64,000 bases of DNA, from assembly GCF_000002235.5 (NCBI RefSeq), contig NW_022145596.1:2756852-2820851 (forward strand), read 5' to 3'. This DNA comes from Strongylocentrotus purpuratus. Taxonomy: Eukaryota; Echinodermata; Echinoidea; Camarodonta; Strongylocentrotidae. Position 1 is the stretch's first letter, and the number at the start of each line of letters is the position of its first letter. The notes beneath the pieces were generated by a model. That model saw only the letters and a list, made by a program, of their open reading frames with translations. It was not told the origin of the DNA and did no database searches. Positions 12,173 to 25,528 of the stretch are shown here, piece by piece. The translations under genes were made by a program, and so were the position numbers.

Positions 12173-15100
12173 TTTAATTTCTTTTTAATCTATTTACTGA
12201 AAGACAATTTTTATACCACTTTAAACTGAGACTGCGTTAAAATGACAGTCTGCATCTACGCCTTTGAATAAAATTCACCACATTCTCTGCTCAAGAAAGG
12301 AAATTCAAGTGGGTTCAAAATAAATTTCCATCAGAATAATCACTAAATGCCTAATAGCCTTTTCCAAAAAACAAATTCACTGATAAAAACTAAAGGATTC
12401 TTCAGGTACTTCTAAAAAAGGATTTCAAACAGTGTACTCCTCTTTTCCAAATCTACTTAAACCAGAATGAATTTAAATTGCCATACAAGCTCTAGTCGAC
12501 ATGGATCCATTTCTATTTAATAACCACTTGTGTAGTCTATAACCATACTTCTCTACTACTTGAGTACAAATGGCTACTTCATTTCATGAAATAATAAATA
12601 CGTATCCATCATTGTCAGTGTATGTGTACATGGCCTACTTGGTTGATACGTCAAAACAACTACCGGTAATGCAGTGAATATTAGCTGAAAATAACCAGAC
12701 TTTTAATTTGACCAAATTTGAAAATTGAAAGTAAAAATTAATAAAAAGTTTATGCATCTTCTTAAAAATATAAAAATTTAAGGAAACTTGTTGAACATGG
12801 TCAGTTTTACAATGCTACATTCCAACAATCATAGTAATTATTATCATTCATTATTCAAAATATATAACCATTATTTCCTAGTACTAGTATAAATGTACAT
12901 ATTATCAATTGGCCAACAGAAATAAAATGTAAAATATTGTCCAAATAATAAAAATCAAATTGATTCATCTGATGAACCACTTACTATGATTGAAATGTTA
13001 CCAAAAAGTTTTTCATTGATATCACATGTATTCTAAAGGCTTGTCCCCAGGGGCCAAGATAGACAGAAAATGATATAATCAAGAGTACGTAGAAATCTAA
13101 TGGTGTATTTGAGTTGTCCATTATACAGGCTTGTATGGACGGACCCTGGTAAAACCCCTTCCCATCTCCCTAATCCCTATCACACTATGTGTACACAGAG
13201 AGACTATGAGTCTGAGCGCCTCGCTAAACAAAGTCTCGCCAACGATCCGTCTTCGTCTTCATAAACACGCCTGACTCCATCGTCCAGTGAAGAGCAAGCA
13301 TGAAACATCACGTTGTCTCCACTGACCAACAATATTTATATCTATCATTCTATTTTCTTTCGCAACCATCTCCGAAACAAGGGCTTCAAAGAAATCTGAC
13401 AAGATAATGGTTTGTTTCAAGGATGACCAAATGCTGACCCTTACCCTCTCAACTTCTCAAACACAGGGTGATTGCAGGTTGTATAGCCTATGTATTAATT
13501 TCCAAAGCATTCACTCCCTCGGTCTATCGCTTTAATACAGGTGTAACTACATATATTCTATATTATTTCAAAAATGCAATAACACTTTAAAAATATATAT
13601 ATGTATTGGCTGCCACTCTTAGCCTCTACTCTAGACTACCGACTATCCCCTACAGAATACTAAAAAATCCCCAAATCTTAGCAACTATTGCACCCGAGAA
13701 GATCTGAAAGCACTGACCCCATGCGCGATGCAATGCATCCAACACTGGATTGGGACAGTCTAATCAAGAGTGAACGTTGTGATGCAGTGACTTGAGAAGA
13801 AGAAGAAGAAGAAGAAGCTACTATTCTCATCCCAAATCCCAAATCCCCTACCCCCTCCCCCACCCCCCTCCCTCCCCCAACAAAAAATAGATAAACAGAA
13901 TAGTCTCCACCTTTTTTTTCTTTTTTTAAATACTTTACTACATGTAAAATTCAGAAATGTACTATTCTGTGTTATAGTCTGCATGTGTATTAATGCCCTT
14001 TAAGATCTCTGCATATTTGTTCCATAATGCTCACACCCTATATCCTAAAGCTTAAAATGACATTAATATGTCAATGCACTTTTAAGACCTCCTACTTCTT
14101 CCAGACAATGTAAGGATTAACCTTCTGAATGGGCAATTCGGTGCAGGGATTGTTCACACATGATTTACCCCAAATCCAAGGGTCATTATTAAAGGTCATT
14201 TCAATTATCCTCACTACCACTCTGGATGGTGTTAATATCAATATTTGAATAGAATAACAAATCAATAAGTACAGGTATACAACATATGCTGTCTCAACCT
14301 TTGGTGCAACTAAATAATATCATTTGTAACAAAGAGGGTCTCACATGATTATGAAAGGATTACCAGTAAAGATAAAGACCAAATAGATTCATAAGTACAT
14401 GTAAGGTAAGTTTTCTATCTATCAGACTGAATAGCATTACTTTACACTTAGGTTTCATATGAAATACAAGTTGAACTACCTGTAACAATGACTTAAATAC
14501 CTAATAACTTATCATTCAAGACCTATCTACATTTTTATTATATGAAAAATAACAATTATGGACTGTTATGGCAAGGAGATTTAAAAGAAAGCTTAGTTTA
14601 AAAAATAGAATGACTTCTTGTTTATATCACGTAATGATTCAAGTCACCTTGCAATCAATGGTGTTATGCATGCGCCATTAAGATATTGATTATCACACTC
14701 CATCACAGGGTCATTGAATAATCACTTTGGTACATTAGAAAGGGATTAGGAGCTTGCTGCACAGTCAAAATAAAGGAATACGTACGGTGGCTGGTGTTTA
14801 AAAAGCGAACACACAGTCTGCTATGGGGTGACTATGAACGGGCAACACAATCAAACAATATAAGACCAATAAGTTATAGGCAGCAAGAATACATTTGGCA
14901 TGAATGCAGACAACATGCATGGGTAGAACATTTCTCATGAGGAACACTCGTTCAAGCACTTCCAGTTCAAAAATATTGATTGATTCTTTACATTCACAAG
15001 CTACATATACTGTATATCGAAACTAGGACTGAATAGACAAGCAGAATTAGTCCATTTTTCATTTAATTCATTTATTGCGTGACTGACAAGAAACTTATAC

Positions 15101-16500
15101 TTGTTTTGACATTAAAAACTGAAAAGGATATTTAGTTTGTGGTCGAGAAGGAATGCTTGATATTGTTGGGTTGCATCCCAGAAATTCCCTTTTTTCATGA
15201 TTCAAATAGCATGCCGGGGAAAGTTAATCCTATCCTGTTTGTGTACCTCCAGATGAATAGTATTTGTCTGATTTATGTACAGTGTATATAAACAAGCTAG
15301 TTAGATATACATGTTTTTCCCTCTAAAAGTTTCGTCCAATATGGTGTCTCCTGACTTGTGAAAGAATACAGTATACTACCAGAATTTTTATTATCATTCA
15401 AACTCAGTTCCTATTATGTTTATCATTTGCCAATTGAATCAATTAAATGCATATCAGTGATTCCATACAACACATGTCAGTGATGCATATTAATGATAGG
15501 TAAATACAGGGGGCGATGTAACCATTGCATGACTTAATACCATCCGTTAAGAGCCATAGGGGCATTCATTTGTATCCCTAAACACAATGTCCTTCTGCTT
15601 TTCAAAAGATGACACACTGCATCAAATCATGAATGCGTGAATACATTGTGTACAACGATCACAACAGAAAGTATATATACTTTCATGATGGGTAATGTGA
15701 GGCGAAATGTATAAAAGGTGACATTCTAACACCCATCTTCAAAGTAACACAAGCTACATAATGTAACATTTTCTTTTGCCTACCGGTACTGTTACCTATC
15801 CTTGAGAAGATGACTGATAGTCTTTTTCCAATCCAATTGAATTTCTTTCATATCACTACCACTATTACCTTTCTATGCAAATCGCAATGTAGTCAGATAA
15901 CAAAGAATATACCGTACATGCATCTATATTACACAGAAATGTCATATGAGAGGGAAATATTTAATCTATAATAATCCCTGTGAGCTGGGTCACCCTAGTC
16001 CATATCAAACATTTCAAAGTATTAATTAAAAACATATCTTTTACATACTGATGAGCAGCCTTTGAATCAAATCTTTAAAGGTAGACTGTCTAACAATTGT
16101 TATAAAAATAAAATGTTAAGCACAATGCACATTAATTCATCTTTCAATCTGTTTATAAATATGAATGTTTGTTTCTTTATGCATTTTCTGCATGCATTTA
16201 GTTATCATACACAGACAATGCATAGAAATCACTTCCCTCACAATAATTTCATTTCAAAGTTTCAAAACAGAATAAAATAACTATTTTGTTTAAATTTCAA
16301 GCTGATTTTATTTGACGTAATTGGACAAAATCTTGTAAAATGCCACGTTCCTGTTCTTAAAGCAGCAAGCACGCCACCTATGTTGGGCGTTTTCTTGGCA
16401 ACCTCATACAAGTGTCATATCTACATAAACAGTGACAGGTGCGACAAAGTAGACTAATTGGAGCATGATACCTGAACACTCTCATAATTGGTATTCATCA
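12173..16500. other. Non-coding stretch
   Basis: AT-rich DNA without a supportable gene. It holds a short AAG triplet run near 13795-13816, C-rich patches near 13850-13880, and a GC-richer patch at about 13200-13320. A hairpin-family copy at 15541-15612 is listed separately. Short reading frames such as 16062-16280 have low-complexity composition and no recognisable domain. Confidence 0.5.
15541..15612. repeat. Dispersed hairpin repeat, copy 3
   Basis: The left half reads CATCCGTTAAGAGCCATAGG then GGCATTC. The right half, AATGTCCTTCTGCTTTTCAA then AAGATGAC, is its imperfect complement. It has the same arrangement as the copies at 9734 and 10105: terminal ATC(T/C)GT, an internal AGAAGG/AGGGGC block and an AAACACA loop. 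Confidence 0.45.
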
Positions 16501-16713
16501 TAATCAGATGGCCTTTTATACAGGAACTCATTCACAAGCGCCAGAAAAGGGGGAAAACGTTATCAGCATGGTTAATATATATATATATATATATGTGAAG
16601 GCTATATGTGTTACTCAGCAACATACATTCAGCTCATGTTACTACACAGAAGCTGCATTTACACTCCAAGCAAAAACCGTCAGTTTTTCTACATTTCCAG
16701 AGTTTTGTCTGAC

Positions 16714-16726
16714 GTTGCTAGGCAAC
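16714..16726. promoter_or_regulatory. X-box-like RFX site
   Basis: GTTGCTAGGCAAC is an inverted repeat of GTTGC and GCAAC separated by TAG. This matches the half-site arrangement of the X-box bound by RFX factors, which commonly control ciliary genes in animals. No promoter or gene is recognisable beside it, so the site may be chance or belong to an intronic enhancer. Confidence 0.25.
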
Positions 16727-17486
16727 TACCAATAAAGACGAAGAATAAAAAAATCAACCTTTTGAATGGTTTTTTAGTTGTTGTAAATGCGGTCCACTGT
16801 TTTCGCAGTGTAAATGCTAATGCTCAAAACACTGGTAAACTATTCCTGATTTGGTCACATGATCACATGATTCTCCTCGCTTGCGTGCTAATGCATGCAG
16901 GGCAGCTAAAAGTTGCGCGTGTGCACAACTCACACAAATATTAGAATAAACTATGCCAAAACAAATGATGGAATTTCCCAGCAGTGAAATATGGTAGTTT
17001 TTAATTTATTTTTTAATTTTTTTTTCTGTAATGTTAATGGCCCTATTCTTATCGAAGGATTCAGCTGTTCTTTGACTCAATGCTATTCATAGGTTTAGTG
17101 ACAAATAGCCACCACAGGTCTGTACATCATTATGAGCATTCAGAGCTCATTATAATGAACACCATATAAGCCCGTCCCATATACTGATCTTTTTGCATGG
17201 TTTATTAATGAGGCCATTAATTACAGATCATTCATGAAGGCCAAAATATTAATCCCTAATAAATGTACATCGCGCACATACTTGTACGTTTAGTTATAAC
17301 TGTTTTAGTCTTTTCCGTTTCAACACATGCTTGACATAAACCCTTATTTTTAAGATAAAATAAATTTTAAGCGATTTTATTCAATGTAACCACTACCTAC
17401 AATGTAGCGTTGTACCAGAATACCACAACACAGCCTCTTTTGGGCAGCTTTTTTAAATATCTTAACAGTGTAATGTAACTTGTATA

Positions 17487-18150
17487 CTTGAGAGAATAAA
17501 GTAATCCTAAAATTGCATGAAATAATTTACTTTGGAAATCTTTCAAAAGGATGTTGGCTTTCAGTAACTTTTCCACCATTGTAGGCAGGCCTATAGCCTT
17601 CACCAGTTTCCTAAAGAAGCATTGAATTGAATCCATGGAAGACTATAAAGTTATCCTAGAATCACAAGAAATAATTCACTTGAGAAATCTTTCAAAAGGA
17701 TGTTAGTTTTCAGAAACATTTCAATCAGTTCATCATTTTCCTAAATAATAAGTTGAATTCATGGAAGACTAAAGTTACCCTACAATCACAAGAAATAATT
17801 CACTTGAGAAATCTTTCAAAAGGATGTTAGTTTTCAGAAACATTTCAATCAGTTCATCATTTTCCTAAATAATAAGTTGAATTCATGGAAGACTAAAGTT
17901 ACCCTACAATCACAAGAAATAATTCACTTGAGAAATCTTACAAAAGGATGTTAGTTTTCAGAAACATTTCAATCATTTCATCAGTTTCCTAAATAATAAG
18001 TTGAATTCATGGAAGACTAAAGTTACCCTACAATCACAAGAATGATTCACTGGGAATAATCTTTCAAAAGGATGTTGGCCTTTAGTAACATTTCTACTTT
18101 TGTAAGCAGGCCCATATAGCCCACATCATTTTCCTACACATGCACGAAAA
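17487..18150. repeat. 124-bp tandem array (about five copies)
   Basis: The phrase ATGGAAGACTAAAGTTACCC starts at 17761, 17885 and 18009, giving an exact 124-bp period. A diverged copy starts at 17635 and partial outer copies lie at each end. The inner copies are nearly identical; the outer ones differ and carry an extra block like GTAGGCAGGCCTATAGCC (about 17581 and 18100). This pattern fits an array that expanded from the middle. The 79-codon frame at 17397-17636 lies in the outer copy and is not a gene. Confidence 0.85.
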
Positions 18151-20759
18151 TCAGTAGAATTCAGCGAAGCACTTCAAACAACAAGGTCTACAACACAATA
18201 GCCAGATCAGTGGACTTCAAAGAGGCTACTAAGCAAAGTCAATACACTTTAGGCAGACTGGTCTAACTGGCCCTTTCAATCCAAACTGTTCCTAGAATAT
18301 GCATTGTACAAGGCTGACCTGTACCCGGACTGATTAATGAGGTATGGTAAGTTATCTAAATGATGTAAAAGCACTTAGAAGTAGGAAGATGTTAGTTAGA
18401 ACCAACTGACAGGAGACCTATTACAAACAACAGGAAATCTCTCTTATTGCTTTGCCGTCACGTTTACCAGTTCCAAGCCTCCGAGCATTCATACCTGTGG
18501 TTTACCCGGCTTGTTATGAGTAATTAGGCATCGTCAATCACCTGATTGAAGAGTGCTCATGAACATCATCGACTACTTAATGAGTGAGAGTGGATTGGCT
18601 TTATGAACACCACAACTACATGAACATGTACATGAGCATAATGTACCACAATTCATAATAGAGTTTGAAGAATATCAGCGAATGGTACTTCAGTGTGCTT
18701 TATTGTTCATTAAAACATGTTATTTTCAACCTCTAATTTATGTAATTGTAAAATCAATCGCAGTATCGGAAGAGAATGTGTAGCCAAAATAGAAATATGG
18801 ATAATAACAGCAAAGCAGTCACATTTTTCAGAATTATCATTAACCATAACCCCCAAACTTTCACTTGAGATTGTTGTTTGCCTCTATCCTGCCTTACAAA
18901 CATCAATGGACAGATCTTCTTATTTTACACATTTTCCACGAAAACAAGAAGACGCCTTCAATGAATACAGTTAACTCATGAATAGTGAGTGAGCGAGGGT
19001 AGGCTTAACGAGTCACATAGGGAGTACACTTTACATGGAGGGGATTTATGAGTGACAAGACTTGAAAACAGATAGCTTTCACTCCAATACTCCTCCCTCT
19101 TTTCCTGACCCATGTTGAGAGGTTCTTTCCTAAAATCAACGCTCCCTTCCCCGGCGATACGCATCGGAAATGAATCTGACCTTTACAACAGTCGTTTTTT
19201 AGGGCCCCCGACGCTCTCAAAGGCAGTAATTGAGCGGCAATATCGATCGACCGACCGACCAACCAACCGTTGAGTCGATCGTGGATGTGTGTGTGTGCGC
19301 CCAGAGGATCTACCTCCCCATCACTGGTCCATACCCCATCTCTCTTTCTCTCCCTCATCTTCGACCCCCTCGTTTTGTCTTTTCCGTCAACATCGTCATG
19401 GGATGAAATACGACGAGGACGGAGAAAAAATGACAGCAGCACGGTTTCCTCTCGGAAGGTTAGGATTGACCAATCAAGCAAGGAGGATTTCCGCTATCAG
19501 CGACATCGAGGATTACTGCTGTGGGCTCTGCGAGCTGGGATTTCAATATTCTTCTTTTTTTTTTCACTGATTGCCTAGAAGGGAAAGGTGGGAGTCATTT
19601 CCTCAAAACCAAAACAAAACTACTCATAATGAAATCAGGTAAACAAGCATGATAGATCCTATCTCAAGCCTTACAACAGTTATAGATTGATAAAAAACCA
19701 AGCTATTGAAGCTCTTGCTTTCACAGGAATCTTTTCTCCTCTCTCCACTCACTTCTGTCCTTATTATTACATTGTGTCCGTTCTCATTCTACTCATCACC
19801 CCCCCCCCCCCTCCCCTCCCACACACACTTTTTTCCCTTTCATTACTTCTAGGTCCCAAATCCTTGTACAAATAATATAATACAATCTCATGAGCAAAGA
19901 AGAATAACAAACAAATGAAACATAATTGCAACATCCCAAAGATAAATCAAATGATCATCTCAGACAACAGTGCATGCCAACTACCAACATACATACAGCA
20001 TTAAAAGAACTACATGGGAATGAGAAAGAGAACATCCTGGTATTATCAACCCTACTACTTCCGAAGGGATCATTCATAGATAAGTTGCGTACACACAGTG
20101 TAGACTCGAGAGTGTAGGGGTTAATGGCAGTGGTGCATCTCAAAGAGATAGGCACAAGGATATGGTAATGGCTTTCCCCGTCATGGAAGTCATTAAGTGG
20201 GCATTAGAGACCGGTGCATTAACCCCCTCACATTCATCAATCAGAAGGCATTCACACAATCAATTCACTTTAAAACCTCAAGTACAGTGTGGGTAGGGTT
20301 CCAAGATGCATTCACATCTTTTACAGTATGTGGCTCTCAAAGAGAAGGGTGAGTTCTGGGAAGAGGTGAAAAATAATTTGTGAGCCGTTATCATTGTATT
20401 AAGCAAGTGTGGAAGTACATCAGATAAAAAATGTTCCCTGAAAAGCATGGCTCTTCAAATGCCTTAATATTCTAAATATGGTATGAAACATCATAAAAAT
20501 CGGGACAGATTTTCTGTGTATAGTGCTTGTAACTCTGCCAAGACTGGGCTAAATTTCTTATCATTTTGATGATTCCAGAACCTTGCAGTACACACCAATA
20601 TTTATATGCTAGATGATCAACCTTTTCTGATCGATTCCACAACGTTTCTCTCTTGAGAGTCAGAAGGTCACATGACAGACAGCAATCTCTATTTTTGTTT
20701 AATTCATTGTAAACTAAAATGACCTACATTTGTACATTGCGGTTTACGCAAAAGAACAC

Positions 20760-20834
20760 ATCATCTGTTTGGAAAGGCATCACTGTATGTAAGAGCCAGA
20801 GTGAACAGCTTTCTGCTTCTCTGTGGATGATATG
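20760..20834. repeat. Dispersed hairpin repeat, copy 4 (diverged)
   Basis: The left half, ATCATCTGTTTGGAAAGGCA, pairs imperfectly with the right half, CTTTCTGCTTCTCTGTGGAT then GAT. It contains the family's terminal ATCTGT and an internal GAGCCAGA. More diverged than the copies near 10 kb. Confidence 0.35.
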
Positions 20835-21060
20835 CATTCCTATTGTGTGTCAAGTTTTGTTAAATAACATCCATCCAACTCTCCACAGACCTATACCAAA
20901 TGTTGGTACATCATACATGTCATTTGCACATGTGGTTTTATTTGTTATCTGTTTTTTAAACAAAAAGATTAAAATAAAGATTGAGTTTCCATCTCCTAAG
21001 ATTGAAAACTTAAGGAAGATGCATTTCAATTAGAATTATCAAAAGACATGTGCCTGTAGA

Positions 21061-21116
21061 CTATCTGTGAAAAGCAAGAAGGGCATTGAGTTTATGCCCT
21101 TTTTGCTCTGACTGAC
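21061..21116. repeat. Dispersed hairpin repeat, copy 5
   Basis: The left half, CTATCTGTGAAAAGCAAGAA then GGGCATTG, pairs with the right half, TATGCCCTTTTTGCTCTGAC. The loop is short (AGTT), so this copy makes the tightest hairpin of the family. The core AGAAGGGCAT is preserved. Confidence 0.45.
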
Positions 21117-21629
21117 AATAAATATATAGAATGAGAAATATGTGCAAATTCCTTGCTTCATGTACAGATACGGACTTCCCACAATGCATGAGAGACATGT
21201 AGTCACCTCAGGATCAATTGAGTTAGCGTGATGAACATGGCGGCTATCAGCCTTCCTTCTCACATGTAGATTTAGGAATGGCTCGCGAAAATCACCCCAA
21301 ATTGGCCAAATTTCTCAAAGCGTGTTCCGGAGGACCTGTTTAGTTGACCTTGTTAAATCTCAATCCTTGTGATTCAATAACATCTTACCAGTGACTCTGC
21401 ACTATGCTCGTACAGCTTGTGCCCTACATATTAGAGCTAGTAGAAGCAATTTATAACCGTCTCCTCGTTGTTTATACTACAAATTTAAGATCAGAAAATT
21501 TCCCTTTTTCCGTTGTTGAAATAAGAGGAATATAGGAATCTAGAACATTAGTATTAAAATTCCCTGTAGACACACACTAAGCCAAGGCTCAATTTCTCAT
21601 ACTTTGAATGTATTAAATTACATGTAGAT

Positions 21630-21632
<3 letters not shown>

Positions 21633-21684
<52 letters not shown>
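21633..21684. repeat. (CT)n microsatellite
   Basis: About 26 uninterrupted CT units. Other CT/GA arrays lie at 33871-33913, 48796-48904, 51388-51423 and 53198-53249. Confidence 0.95.
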
Positions 21685-21688
<4 letters not shown>

Positions 21689-24600
21689 GCCTACCGACAC
21701 AATGGTACATACAATGTACATGTACGTAAAATACATGTAACATACAGGCCTCCATAAAAATAAAAAAACATATACTGCATTATTCACTTGAGCTGTAAAT
21801 AATTACTTGACACAAAAAAGCAATAGTATTTGTCTCTTTTTGATTATTCTTAAATCAAATGGTTTATGTTTTCAAATATTCATCTTCCTACAGCACAGGT
21901 ATAAAACAAATCTCTGCAACTCTGCATTGATGTTAATTTCCCCCGTAAATCTCTACATTACACTATCAGCAGCGAACAGTGACAAGCTTCCATATGGCAA
22001 TATTTATATACATCATGAGTCACGTACATATCCTGTATCACACACAGCACCTTCAAATCAGGTACCTTGCTTGCTCACTCCATAATAAATCTCATTAGAT
22101 ATATAGGTGCTTCTCAATGTACACACTGAACAGTGAGAAGTCTCGTAAATTTGAATTCAGCATTGTACATCTCACCGTACAAATATGAAAAATGAGAATC
22201 ATAACTTCAAATTTAAAAAAATTATATACATGTACATACATAAGCTATAAATTAAAAATATGTGAATATGTTGATAAGGTGTACTGTTGACTAATCAATT
22301 AATCTTTATCTGAAAAGTCTGTAAAGAACAGCTATATGAAATTTTGACGTACGGGATGTGTTTCAGTCATTACCATTTTATCTTGTATTCTATTACCAAT
22401 ATTTCCATCATCAACTAATTTAATTTTTTTTTAATGACAGGTCTTCAAAAGATAAGAACCTTGAGTATACTTCTACTTTTGTTGTCATAGAAAATTTGAC
22501 ATCATCTCCATGATTGAACTTCGTAAGTCTTTCTTGATTGATTAATTAGCCTTGCTATTTTCATTCTTCTGCATACATCTTTTCAAAAAGGAATGAATGA
22601 AAGATGCCTTGACTTTAGGTGATTAAGTTTAAGTAAGAACTGTAGAGTTTTCAGTTTGCAAGCATGGATACTCCATAGAAGAGTAAAGCCATGAAAGTCT
22701 GCCACCAGTTATTGCACCACACACCAAATCACTCTCTAAATTCGGGTAATTTGTCATCGTCATCAGTAACGTGGCAGGATCACGTCTGGCAATTCATTCC
22801 CATTATCACTCCCTGAAAGACAATTCCACGGGATACAACTTTCCTACTAATGCCCCCAGTCTACAATGACGCTTCACTTTTCCACAGCGAAGGAAAGGTT
22901 TCACGGAATCCTAACGAGGCACAGTCGCACTTCAGCGTCACAGGAATGGGTCAAAAAACTCATTTGAGCCAGCAAAAAAATCAATGTGATTTGCAGGTGA
23001 TTCTAATAATATCATCTGTTGAAAATATAAAAACATTAGAACATTTTTATCAATTGCAAGACAAGCAATGATTTCAATTTTCAAAAAAAAATTGCAGCAT
23101 CTGATCATCCTTACTGACTTTAGAAGTCTTCAGATTATTGTATACGTATACCCTTACTGTATACCGGTACCCTTCTCAGTAAAATCAATGTCTGCTCTCT
23201 CTTCTTTCTATTTTTCTCCCTTTCTTTTCAAAATTCTTTTAATTTTATTATATAAAGTGTAGAAATAAAAGATGATGTCGAGACATAAGAACTGCACTTC
23301 TCTCTACAGGGTTCCTAACATTTCATGATTACAAAATCTCCTTATTTTTCCATAATGGAGTTTTAATATTCTAGGATCATTATAAAAGGCATCTTCCACA
23401 ATAAAACCCATCACAGCCAATCATTTGGTAGATATGCTATTTGGACAGGTGACAAAATATTAGAGACTGACTACTTTCTTCTTAGGGGGCCCATGAAATT
23501 CCTCAATTTGAAAGATTTCCTGTTAATTCCCTGACTTTTACCCGACTGGAAAAACAGGGAACTAATTTTCTGGGTTTTCCCTGATTTCCATGATGCCTGG
23601 GAACTCTGCTCTATAAATATCATTTTGCCAAATATTCTTGATTCTTCTTCTTCTTCATCCTAAGTCCCGTACTAATTACATTTCTGTAGTTTGGCTTTTA
23701 GCCAACATCCCATGTTTGTGACAAGTTTTCAGTAGCATGTGATGTATCCCGCACAGCTAATGAGGCTCTGGACAGTAATATACATAAATCTGTTCTTCAG
23801 TTACCATGGCGACAATGCTTATTACAGGAACAGGATTTTTGCTTGCGTGAATGCGCTGGCATTAAAAGTTTTGGACTGAAATTGGCAGCTAAGAAGGCCA
23901 TGTGAACTTTGGCTTTATTCACAAGCTTTAAATTCATTGAAATCAATTCATTCAGAGGCAAACATTAACAGCACTGGCCTCAACTATATTTCATTATGAG
24001 CATACATGTGTCTTTAGTTAGAAATTGTCAGTTTGGAAACGAACTTTTCTACTAGTATTATAGATATTCATTATTTCCTCTATCAAGTTGCAATCCTATC
24101 TAGATGATATTCATCACACCAAAGATCTAGTAAATATGTCCGAACTGCCCTTCTAGAAATTATATGTGGGTGTGAACCTATTAAGGCTAGCAGTTGTTTT
24201 CCTAAGGAATAATTCAAGGAAAAATTCACAAGTATATATTAAACTGAGATGTAGTTTCTATTGCAATGATGTTTACTCAACATATCATTTGCTGTCCAAG
24301 GAATGATACACACCGCTCAAATATCATCCACAATTAAAACTTCTTTCAATTCATAGGCAAATGTAGATATTATTTGCTGAGAAGGAGAAGAGCAGTAACT
24401 CAAAGACTTGCATACAGGATTGGTGCCAGAAGGGCTCTCAACATCTTGGTGATGTTTTGATAGAAACGATATCTCAAATGAGTTGAGTCTCATTCAAAGT
24501 TGAACATCTGCTGAGAGCCAGAAGGGCTTTAACTCATATATGTTCACATAGATTAAATGCCTTTGTGGAATCTCAACACACAATACACTGTGATGGATTA

Positions 24601-25100
24601 CAGCTCCGAGTCTGACAACCCCTGGAAATATCTAGGCCTTTTCAAAATGTCCTGAGTAACATTTTTGCACATTTCTAGGGCAGGTAATGTTGCATGGCAT
24701 CAAGGACAACAACTTAATTTAAAGCCCCTCCGCACTAGTTTGGCCAGGAGGGATTAGACCTACCTGCATGGTCACTGATGGGTGGTTATCTCATCAAATC
24801 AGCTCTCAATTAACATAAGAAAAAGGGGATCATGGGGGACCAATGGTCACCAATTAGGCATTGTTTGCTATATAGAGGGCGCAAGTAGTTATACATTTGT
24901 AAGTAGTGCAGTGGGGCTTTAATTCAAGCATCTATAGACTTGGCTGTACATGTAACACGTTCCCCAGAACTATTCTTTAACTCAGTTACCAGTACATGTA
25001 TGCACAATGAGAATGCACTCGTATATTAGTTGTATTCACACTATTCATAGTTGTGTTCATACTATCAATATAAGATTTCTCAGTACAGCAGAGCTACCAA

Positions 25101-25265
25101 GTGTCACGCATTTGGAGGGTCTGAAAACGGCTCTCACGCACGGCGCGCGCGTTAGATTAAAAAAAAAACGCCATACCTATACGTGTGTTATACCCTCGCA
25201 CGCGCGCTTGCGCGCCGAAAAATGAAAATGTCACGCATTGCCGATCTTTTACCTTGGCGTCTCTG
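25101..25265. repeat. CpG-rich repeat fragment
   Basis: A short GC-rich block in AT-rich DNA, with GGCGCGCGCG, GCACGCGCGCTTGCGCGCC and two copies of TCACGCATT at about 25104 and 25232. GCGCGC-rich patches of similar look occur inside the Helitron-like element at 11311-11470, so this may be a fragment of a related transposon. No coding frame is supported. Confidence 0.35.
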
Positions 25266-25423
25266 GTACAGGTATCAATAGCATGCATGAGCTGTGGTTG
25301 TACCCTCACTCTCAGTAAATCTACTACATCTGTAATGTGCACTTGTAAATTGTGACATGGATAATTAAATTAAAGAGCTAACTCATTCAAGATTCTCCTG
25401 TAGATTAATTCAGCTTTTTCAAG

Positions 25424-25528
25424 ATATCGTCCCTTTTTTCATGAAGTGACGGTAGTGAATGAAAATCGCATACAATTTGCGTGCGGATTTTCCTCACTAC
25501 CGTCACTTCGTGAAAACAGGAACGATAT
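25424..25528. repeat. 105-bp hairpin
   Basis: Two arms of about 48-54 bases pair almost end to end with a loop of only a few bases. The outer arm is ATATCGT(C/T)CC and the inner arm contains a perfect shared GAAGTGACGGTAGTGA. Mismatches are scattered, as in a decayed palindromic transposon or a small-RNA precursor. Overlapping 67- and 103-codon frames across it are side effects of the palindrome. What it is remains open. Confidence 0.6.

Larger units (their letters stand above)
18151..25100. other. Non-coding stretch with a GC-richer island
   Basis: No gene is supported. The segment at about 19000-19540 is richer in CG dinucleotides than its surroundings and has long overlapping open frames on both strands (158 codons on minus at 19005-19481, 102 on plus at 19270-19578). 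Neither shows a domain and the frames are mutually overlapping. It might be an alternative promoter, a regulatory island or old repeat. It also contains short GACC and AACC runs near 19246-19268. Elsewhere there are a (CT)n run and three hairpin-family copies listed separately. Confidence 0.45.

Noticed and set aside
19005..19578. 158-codon minus frame and 102-codon plus frame in a GC-richer island
   Set aside because: The frames overlap on opposite strands, show no domain, and GC-rich sequence lowers stop frequency; kept only as a possible regulatory island.
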